Origin: DAOMOP01 sp035444405
GTDB taxonomy: Bacteria; Pseudomonadota; Gammaproteobacteria; Burkholderiales; Rhodocyclaceae
Reading direction: 5' to 3'
DNA: 10,622 bases
Assembly (NCBI GenBank): GCA_035444405.1
Contig: DAOMOP010000146.1
Span: forward strand, 1 to 10,622
The notes under the pieces: model-generated
The model's database searches: none
The model's input: only the letters and a program-made list of their open reading frames with translations
Told to the model about the DNA's origin: nothing
Shown here: piece after piece, positions 1 through 4,893 of the stretch
Numbering within the stretch: the stretch's first letter is position 1
Layout: every line of letters begins with the position of its first letter
Program-made: the position numbers and the translations under genes

Positions 1-3
1 GCG

Positions 4-39
4 GCCGGACGCCGCATCACCGCTGCGGCCCCGTCCGGC
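4..39 (-). terminator. Hairpin downstream of modC, likely end of the mod transcript
   Basis: An interrupted stem lies 18 bases past the modC stop. Bases 4-11 (GCCGGACG) pair with 32-39 (CGTCCGGC), and an inner stem pairs 12-16 (CCGCA) with 24-28 (TGCGG). The stem has 13 G/C-rich base pairs, a 3-base bulge (29-31) and a 7-base loop. The position fits a transcript end for modABC. No T-run can be judged, because only three bases remain in the window beyond it. It could instead be a 3' stabilising structure or a repeat-type palindrome. Confidence 0.5.
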
Positions 40-57
40 AGGCGGATCGATGGCGGC

Positions 58-1128
58 CTACTCCATCAACGCGGCCGACTTCACCAGCGCCCAGGCCTGT
101 CCTCCTGGCGCCAGGTCCAGTTGCTCGACCGACCATGAGGTGACCTGCGCCAGCAGCAGTTGCCCGTCGGCGAGGCGGCACGCCACCGTTGCGCGCCCGC
201 CGCTACCCGCATCGATGCGCTCGAGCGTGACCGGCAGGTGGTTGCGGATGCTGATGTGCTCGGGCCGTTCGAGGGCGAGGCTGACGTCGCGCGCGAGCAC
301 GCGCACGCGCCGGCGCGCCGGCTCGCCGGCAGGATCGGCTGCACCGACCCACAGCCGCAGCGGCCCGTTGTCGAACGGCGCCAGGCCGTGGGCGTCGGGC
401 GCGCCGACGGCGCCGAGCAGCACCGAGGCCGGTCCTTCTTCGTCGAACAGTGGCGAGTCGGCGCGCGCGAGCGCCTCGTGCAGCGGCTCGACCGTGGTGA
501 TGCGGCCGGCGTGCATGAAGGCGACGCGGTCGGCGAGCCGCTCGACCTCGTCGGGGACGTGGCTGACCATGACGATGGGCACGAGAGCCTCCTGTGCGAG
601 GCGCGCGAGAAAGGGCATGATCTCGCGCTTGGTCTGCGTGTCCAGTGCGGCGAGCGGCTCGTCGAGTAGCAGCAGGCGCGGACTCGTGAGCAGCGCGCGT
701 CCGAGCGCGACGCGCTGGCGCTGCCCGCCCGAGAGCTGATCGATGCGGCGCGCGAGCAGCGTTTCGATGCCGAGCAGCTCGGCGACCTCGGGCAGTGCCA
801 GCCGACGCAGCGCCGGTGGCGTGCGCCGCCAGCCGTATTCGAGGTTGCCGCGCACCGACAGGTGCGGCAGCAGGCTGTGCTCCTGGAACACCAGCCCGAT
901 GCGCCGCCGGTGCAGCGGCACGAAGCGGCGGTCGCGCTGCCACGGCTCATCGCCGAACACCACCCGCGCGCCGGGCACGCGCTCGAGGCCGGCGATCACG
1001 CGCAGCAGCGTGGTCTTGCCGCAGCCCGAGCGGCCGAACAGCGCGGTGACGCCTTCGAGCGGCAGCGCCGCGTCGATGTCGAGCACGAAGCCTTCGCGTT
1101 CGAGCCGGGCGGCGATCGTGAGCTTCAT
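58..1128 (-). CDS. modC: Molybdate ABC transporter, ATP-binding protein ModC
   Basis: This is the ATPase of the molybdate importer. It works on the inner face of the membrane and drives transport through ModB. The 356-residue protein carries the full ABC set: Walker A GRSGCGKTT (32-40), Q-loop FQE (81-83), signature LSGGQ (132-136), Walker B LLLLDEP (about 152-158) with the D-loop following, and the H-loop histidine (190). Residues about 293-355 form the C-terminal MOP/TOBE oxyanion-binding domain that sets ModC apart from most other ABC ATPases. The length matches the family (about 350). I chose the ATG at 1128 because it overlaps the modB stop in an ATGA arrangement and begins exactly at the domain start (MKLTIAARL). 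The open frame continues upstream through modB but is not coding there. Identification is near certain. The domain may also sense internal molybdate, as known for the family. Confidence 0.96.
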   Translation of the reverse strand: MKLTIAARLEREGFVLDIDAALPLEGVTALFGRSGCGKTTLLRVIAGLERVPGARVVFGDEPWQRDRRFVPLHRRRIGLVFQEHSLLPHLSVRGNLEYGWRRTPPALRRLALPEVAELLGIETLLARRIDQLSGGQRQRVALGRALLTSPRLLLLDEPLAALDTQTKREIMPFLARLAQEALVPIVMVSHVPDEVERLADRVAFMHAGRITTVEPLHEALARADSPLFDEEGPASVLLGAVGAPDAHGLAPFDNGPLRLWVGAADPAGEPARRRVRVLARDVSLALERPEHISIRNHLPVTLERIDAGSGGRATVACRLADGQLLLAQVTSWSVEQLDLAPGGQAWALVKSAALME

Positions 1129-1811
1129 GGCTTCGCCGCGCGGAAGCGCCGGCTGATGCTGTAGACGACGAACAGCACCGCGAACGCGAACACCAGCAGG
1201 ATCGCCGACAGGCGGTGTGCGGCCGCGTAGTTCATCGCTTCGGCATGGTCGTAGATCAGCACCGACAGCACCTTGGTCTCGCCCGGGATGCTGCCGCCGA
1301 GCATCAGGATCAGGCCGAACTCGCCCAGCGTGTGCGCGAAAGTGAGTGTCGCGGCGATCACGAAGCCGCCGCGCGTGAGCGGCAGCACGACGGTGAAGAA
1401 GCGGTCGACGAGACCGGCGCCGAGCGAGGCGGCCACCTCGACCGGACGGCGGCCGAGCGCATCGAAGGCCTCCTGCAGCGGCTGTACCGCGAACGGCATC
1501 GAGTACAGCACCGAGCCGATCAGGATGCCCTCGAAACTGAACGCCAGATGCGTGAGGCCCACCCCCTCCAGCGTGCCGCCGACGAAGCCGCGCGGCCCCA
1601 GCACGATGAGGAGGTAAAAGCCCAGCACCGTCGGCGGCAGCACCAGCGGCAGCGCGACGACCGCCTGCACGGCGGTGCGCGCGGCCGAACGCCCGCTCGC
1701 GAGCCACCACGCGAGCGGGGTCGCGATCACCAGCAGGATCAGCGTCGTATACAGGCACAGCCGTAGCGTGACGTCGATCGCCTGCCAGTCGGCGGGGCTC
1801 AAGTCCAGCAT
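1125..1811 (-). CDS. modB: Molybdate ABC transporter, permease ModB
   Basis: This is the membrane channel subunit for molybdate. The 228-residue protein has about five hydrophobic segments: residues 17-37, 47-72, 93-112, 150-172 and 203-218. The cytoplasmic EAA loop that docks on the ATPase is visible at 125-150 (EVAASLGAGLVDRFF, then LPLTRGG). The LPLVLPPTVLGFYLL stretch (54-68) and the HTLGEFG motif (160-166) are typical of ModB/CysTW-type permeases. The length is normal for ModB. The gene sits 13 bases after modA and overlaps modC by four bases, so the three are almost certainly cotranscribed and translationally coupled. The 13-base gap before its ATG contains no strong ribosome binding site, which suits coupling to modA. 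Tungstate is usually also carried by this family. Confidence 0.95.
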   Translation of the reverse strand: MLDLSPADWQAIDVTLRLCLYTTLILLVIATPLAWWLASGRSAARTAVQAVVALPLVLPPTVLGFYLLIVLGPRGFVGGTLEGVGLTHLAFSFEGILIGSVLYSMPFAVQPLQEAFDALGRRPVEVAASLGAGLVDRFFTVVLPLTRGGFVIAATLTFAHTLGEFGLILMLGGSIPGETKVLSVLIYDHAEAMNYAAAHRLSAILLVFAFAVLFVVYSISRRFRAAKP

Positions 1812-1824
1812 CGGGCGGCGCGGC

Positions 1825-2586
1825 CTATTGCGCGTGCGGCAGCACGAAGCCGTAGCGCGCCATCACCGCGCGCGCCACCTCGGTCTGCATGTAGCCGGCG
1901 AAGGCCTGCGCGGCGGCGTTGTCGCGTGCGCGCCGCGTCACGACGTAGGCCTGGGTGAGCGGCGCGTGCAGCGTGCCGTCGATGAGGTGGTGGCCGTGGC
2001 GGGCGAGGTCGGGAAACAGCGCGAGCGACAGCGCGATGATGCCGATGTCGGCCGCACCCGACTGCACCATTTGCGCGGCGTGGGCGACGTTCTCGGCGAA
2101 CACCAGGCGCGGCCGCACCGCCTCCCACAGGCCGGCCGCCTCGAGCGCTTCCTGCGCGCGCTGGCCGTAGGGCGCGTGGGCGGGCTGCGCGATCGCGATC
2201 CGGCGAAAGCGCGCGTCGGCGAGATCCGCGAGCGCGAGTTGCGACGCATCGACGGTGGTGCTCCACAGCACGATGCGCCCGGTCGCGTAGGGCCGCGGCT
2301 CGGTCGCCGCGTGACCTTCGGCCCACAGCCGCCGCGGGAACGCGATGTCGGCCGAGAAGAACACGTCGTAGGGCGCGCCGTTGACGATCTGCGTCGTCAT
2401 CTTGCCCGACGAGCCGTAGATCACCGTGACCGCGTGCCCGGGATGCTCGGTCCGGAAGGCCGCGACGACTTCGTCGAGCGCGTAGCGAAGATCCGATGCG
2501 GCGGCGATCGTGAGCCGTTCCGAGGCCGCCGCGCCGATCGGGAGCAAGGCCGTCAGCAGCACGAGCATGAGCTGGATGATCTGCAT
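1825..2586 (-). CDS. modA: Molybdate ABC transporter, periplasmic binding protein ModA
   Basis: ModA captures molybdate (and normally tungstate) in the periplasm and delivers it to ModBC. With the ATG at 2586 the protein has 253 residues, the usual size. Residues 1-22 form a signal peptide (hydrophobic LMLVLLTALLPIGAAA, probable cleavage near AAA-S). Family motifs follow: AASDLRYAL (29-37), GSSGKMTTQI (58-67, the oxyanion-binding serines), APYDVFFSAD (71-80) and an ADIGI stretch near the C-terminal third. The frame is open further upstream to 2742, but that extension (MWFGRPIRRRR...) would precede the signal peptide and has no family support. An alternative start is the ATG at 2568. No good Shine-Dalgarno sequence precedes either. 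modA is the first gene of modABC and lies 201 bases after the regulator gene on the same strand. Confidence 0.94.
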   Translation of the reverse strand: MQIIQLMLVLLTALLPIGAAASERLTIAAASDLRYALDEVVAAFRTEHPGHAVTVIYGSSGKMTTQIVNGAPYDVFFSADIAFPRRLWAEGHAATEPRPYATGRIVLWSTTVDASQLALADLADARFRRIAIAQPAHAPYGQRAQEALEAAGLWEAVRPRLVFAENVAHAAQMVQSGAADIGIIALSLALFPDLARHGHHLIDGTLHAPLTQAYVVTRRARDNAAAQAFAGYMQTEVARAVMARYGFVLPHAQ

Positions 2587-2665
2587 GAAGATCGAAGATC
2601 CCCGAAATGAGTGAAACGGGCCGGGCGACGCGCCGAGCGGGCAGGGCGGGCGCCTCGCAGGCGAC

Positions 2666-2694
2666 ATATTCGGGATTAACGTCCGGGAATACAA
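2666..2694 (-). promoter_or_regulatory. Candidate modA promoter with inverted repeat (possible oxyanion-responsive operator)
   Basis: Within the G/C-rich gap before modA there is an isolated AT-rich patch. Read on the minus strand it offers TTGTAT (2694-2689), 17 bases of spacer, then GAATAT (2671-2666), a weak but correctly spaced -35/-10 pair. A perfect inverted repeat TATTC-N15-GAATA (2667-2691) overlaps both boxes, which would suit a dimeric repressor. It lacks the long TATATA arms of the classical E. coli ModE site, so assignment to ModE or to the neighbouring fusion regulator is inference. Confidence 0.35.
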
Positions 2695-2727
2695 GCCGGA
2701 CATCCGCGGTCGGCGCCGCCGGATCGG

Positions 2728-2769
2728 CCGGCCAAACCACATGGACGGGATGCCAAGCGGCTTGGCCGG
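2728..2769 (-). other. Two mutually exclusive hairpins after the regulator gene
   Basis: A short hairpin GCCAAG-CGG-CTTGGC occupies 2752-2766, 21 bases past the regulator's stop codon at 2788. The same right arm also pairs with a more distant element: CCGGCCAA (2728-2735) with TTGGCCGG (2762-2769), an 8-bp stem with 26 bases between. Both cannot form at once. There is no T-run, so an intrinsic terminator is not clear. It may simply mark the 3' end of the regulator transcript in a GC-rich gap, or weaken read-through into modA. Confidence 0.3.
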
Positions 2770-2787
2770 ATGGGGCGGCGGCAGCGC

Positions 2788-3882
2788 TCAGCGCGATTTG
2801 CTGGTGCGGTAGGTCCACCACGGCAGCACCTCGCGCATCGACAGCACCTCGCCGCATTGCGCCGGCGCGTAGCCGGGCAGGGCCGCCAGCGCGGCCTGCC
2901 ATTCGGCGCGCGCGAGCAACTGCAGCAGCGCCCGGGTGGCCGGCTCGTCGAGCCACGACTTCAGGCATACGAGGTGGTAGCGCTCCTCGGCCAGCGGGAC
3001 GAAGCCGAGCCCGAACGCATGCGCGGCGGCGGCGATGCCCAGGCCGGCGTCGGCCTGCCCCGACGCGACTGCGCTCGCGACCGCCGCGTGCGACGGCTCG
3101 CTGTCGGCATGGCCGCGGATCGCGTCCGGTGCGATGCCGGCCTCGTCGAGCAACTCGTCGAACAGCACGCGCGTGCCGCTGCCCAGGCTGCGGTTGGCAA
3201 AGCGCGCGCCGCAGCGCGCGAGGTCGGCGAGCGTGCGCAGGCCCAGCGGGTTGCCGGGAGCGACGATCAGCCCCTGGCTGCGCCGCGCAAAGCCGATGAT
3301 CTTGTGCAGGCCGGGGCGCAGCAGCGGCTTGTAGGTACGCTGCGCAAGCGTGCCGTGCGCGGCCGGCAGACGCGTGTGGAAGCCGGCGAGCATGCAGCGG
3401 CCCTCGTTCAGCGCGCGGATCGCGTCGACGCTGCCGGTGAAGCGGATGTCCAGGTGCAGGCGCTCGCCGCGCGCGTGCTCGGCGAGCGTGGCGAGCGCGT
3501 CGTCGTGGCTCGCGTAGAGCGTGAGCACGTGCGCCGAGGGATCGAACGCGACCGCATAGGCGCGCTCGAGCTCGGCACGCAGCGCCTCGATCTGCGGGCG
3601 CAGGCGTGCCTGCGCCTGGCGCTCGGCCCACATCAGCTTGGCGCCGAACTCGGTCAGGCGCGCCGCCTGGCCTTTCTCCCACACGATCAGGCTGCCGCCG
3701 AGCTCGGCCTCCCAGCGCTTGAGCGCGCCCCACACATGGCGGTACGACAGCCCGAGCTCGCGCGCCGCCGCCGAGATCGAGCCGCGGCGCGCCACCGCCG
3801 CGAGCAGGTCGAGCAGCGGATTGCGGATCAGCGCGGGCGCCGCGTCGCGGCCGATCGTGTAATGGAGCTGGATCCTATGCAC
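2788..3882 (-). CDS. ModE-like HTH regulator fused to a PBP-like sensor domain
   Basis: This is a probable transcription regulator of oxyanion uptake or molybdoenzyme genes. The 364-residue protein starts with a ModE/LysR-type winged helix-turn-helix (about 20-80: NPLLDLLAAV, GSISAAARELGLSYRHVWGALKRWE, then LIVWEKG). From about 118 to 335 it carries a periplasmic-binding-protein-like fold of the PF12727 type, with the hallmark NRSLGSGTR (230-238) and SEPSHAAVASAVASGQADAGLGI (261-283). That domain is known from MoeA fusions and from standalone oxyanion-related regulators. There is no signal peptide, so it acts in the cytoplasm. The usual C-terminal MOP domains of canonical ModE are absent. The start is a GTG at 3882 without a clear ribosome binding site; it fits the family's N-terminal strand (HRIQLHYT). 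It is divergent from tupA and upstream of modABC on the same strand, which points to control of both. The ligand (molybdate, tungstate or a cofactor) is not determined. Confidence 0.85.
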   Translation of the reverse strand: MHRIQLHYTIGRDAAPALIRNPLLDLLAAVARRGSISAAARELGLSYRHVWGALKRWEAELGGSLIVWEKGQAARLTEFGAKLMWAERQAQARLRPQIEALRAELERAYAVAFDPSAHVLTLYASHDDALATLAEHARGERLHLDIRFTGSVDAIRALNEGRCMLAGFHTRLPAAHGTLAQRTYKPLLRPGLHKIIGFARRSQGLIVAPGNPLGLRTLADLARCGARFANRSLGSGTRVLFDELLDEAGIAPDAIRGHADSEPSHAAVASAVASGQADAGLGIAAAAHAFGLGFVPLAEERYHLVCLKSWLDEPATRALLQLLARAEWQAALAALPGYAPAQCGEVLSMREVLPWWTYRTSKSR

Positions 3883-3893
3883 GGCGTTGCATA

Positions 3894-3932
3894 TTGCGAA
3901 AGAGTCTGCGGGTCCCTAGATTACGCGAAATC
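3894..3932 (+). promoter_or_regulatory. Candidate tupA promoter with overlapping 14-bp palindrome
   Basis: TTGCGA (3894-3899), a 17-base spacer and TAGATT (3917-3922) give a sigma-70-like promoter, each box matching 4 of 6 consensus bases, pointing toward tupA. The sequence GATTACGCGAAATC (3919-3932) is a palindrome with one mismatched pair (arms GATT/AATC around CGCG). It overlaps the -10 box and the expected transcription start. A dimeric regulator bound here would block transcription, and the regulator gene begins 37 bases away on the opposite strand. Who binds it is inference. Confidence 0.4.
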
Positions 3933-3998
3933 ACCCTCGACTTGCCATCCGCATGAGGCGCGCTTCCGCCTGCCGGCGTGCGCGCGACCGTTCCTTCC

Positions 3999-4003
3999 GG
4001 AGA
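3999..4003 (+). promoter_or_regulatory. Ribosome binding site deciding the tupA start
   Basis: GGAGA lies five bases before the ATG at 4009. It supports that start over the long open frame that extends upstream through the antisense of the regulator gene. Confidence 0.7.
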
Positions 4004-4008
4004 CACCC

Positions 4009-4842
4009 ATGAGCATCGCGCAGTTCTTCCATTCCATGGCCCGTTTCGGGCGCCTCGTCGCGCTTGCGCTGCTGTACGCGATTGCGCCGCTCGCGGCGGC
4101 TCAGTCGTCCATCGTCGTCGCCTCGACCACCTCGACCGAGCAGTCGGGCCTGTTCGGCCACATCCTGCCGCAGTTCCAGCGCGCCAGCGGCATCGAGGTG
4201 CGCGTGGTCGCGCTCGGCACCGGGCAGGCGCTCGACATCGGCCGCCGCGGCGATGCCGACGTCGTGTTCGTGCATGACGCCGCGGCCGAGGAGCGCTTTG
4301 TTGCCGAGGGTTTCGGGCTGCGCCGTCTGCCGGTGATGTACAACGACTTCGTGCTGATCGGCCCGCGCAGCGACCCCGCGGGTGCGCGCGGCGCCGACAT
4401 CGTCGCGGCACTCGCGGCGATCGCGGAGAACGACGCGGACTTCGTGTCGCGCGGCGACCGCAGCGGCACCCACGCGGCCGAGCTGCGCCACTGGAAGATG
4501 GCCGGCTTCGACGGCGGGGCCGGTGCCGGTTACCGCGAGTGCGGCTGCGGCATGGGGCCGGCACTGAACATGGCCGCCTCGCTCGGCGCCTACGTGCTGG
4601 CCGACCGCGGCACGTGGCTCGCCTTCCGCAACCGCGGCGCGCTCGAAGTGCTCGTCGAGGGCGACCAGCGGCTCTTCAACCAGTACGGCGTGATGGTCGT
4701 CAATCCCGAGCGCCATCCGCACGTGAAGGCGGCCGAGGCGCAGCGCTTCGTCGACTGGCTCGTCTCCGACGAAGGGCAGGCCGCCATCGCGGGCTATGCG
4801 ATAGACGGCGAGCGGCTGTTCTTCCCGAACGCGAACGACTGA
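4009..4842 (+). CDS. tupA: TupA-type tungstate-binding protein, orphan (no tupBC beside it)
   Basis: This is a periplasmic binding protein of the tungstate-specific TupA family. The 277-residue protein has a signal peptide (1-31, hydrophobic VALALLYAIAPLAAA, cleavage near AAA-Q). TupA hallmarks follow: STTSTEQSGL (39-48), ALGTGQAL (68-75), GDADVVFVHD (81-90), VMYNDFVLIGP (109-119), SRGDRSGTH (147-155), GMGPALNMA (181-189) and LFNQYGVMVVNPE (222-234). R148 and T154 match the spacing of the conserved Arg and Thr that bind tungstate in characterised TupA proteins. An unusual pair of cysteines (C178, C180) sits just before the GMG motif. The start at 4009 has a good GGAGA. No TupB permease or TupC ATPase gene follows; the next gene is convergent. 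TupA may feed ModBC, feed a remote TupBC, or act as a sensor. The family call is firm; the transport partner and exact ligand are inference. Confidence 0.9.
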   Translation: MSIAQFFHSMARFGRLVALALLYAIAPLAAAQSSIVVASTTSTEQSGLFGHILPQFQRASGIEVRVVALGTGQALDIGRRGDADVVFVHDAAAEERFVAEGFGLRRLPVMYNDFVLIGPRSDPAGARGADIVAALAAIAENDADFVSRGDRSGTHAAELRHWKMAGFDGGAGAGYRECGCGMGPALNMAASLGAYVLADRGTWLAFRNRGALEVLVEGDQRLFNQYGVMVVNPERHPHVKAAEAQRFVDWLVSDEGQAAIAGYAIDGERLFFPNAND

Positions 4843-4893
4843 TCGGCGCGATGTGCGTCGTCACAGGTGAAGTGTCCCGCGCGAGTGCGGCGA

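Noticed and set aside
1129..1758. Upstream open extension of modC through the modB region
   Set aside because: It is the alternate frame of modB, with arginine- and alanine-rich composition. The true modC start at 1128 overlaps the modB stop and begins at the conserved N-terminus.
2587..2787. Molybdenum-cofactor riboswitch in the modA leader
   Set aside because: The gap shows no arrangement I can match to the Moco RNA, and the likely modA start site leaves a leader of only about 70 bases.
1799..3733. 644-codon minus-strand open frame spanning modA and the regulator
   Set aside because: It is Arg/Ala-rich and out of frame with two clearly recognised genes; open only because stops are rare at this GC content.
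2770..4008. Long plus-strand open frame reading into tupA, which would make a 690-residue protein
   Set aside because: The first 413 codons are the antisense of the regulator gene. The signal peptide and a ribosome binding site place the tupA start at 4009.
4843..4893. Possible terminator between convergent tupA and the antiporter (TGATCG near 4841 with CGATCA near 4891)
   Set aside because: The arms are only six bases with about 45 bases between them and there is no T-run, so it is not distinguishable from chance.
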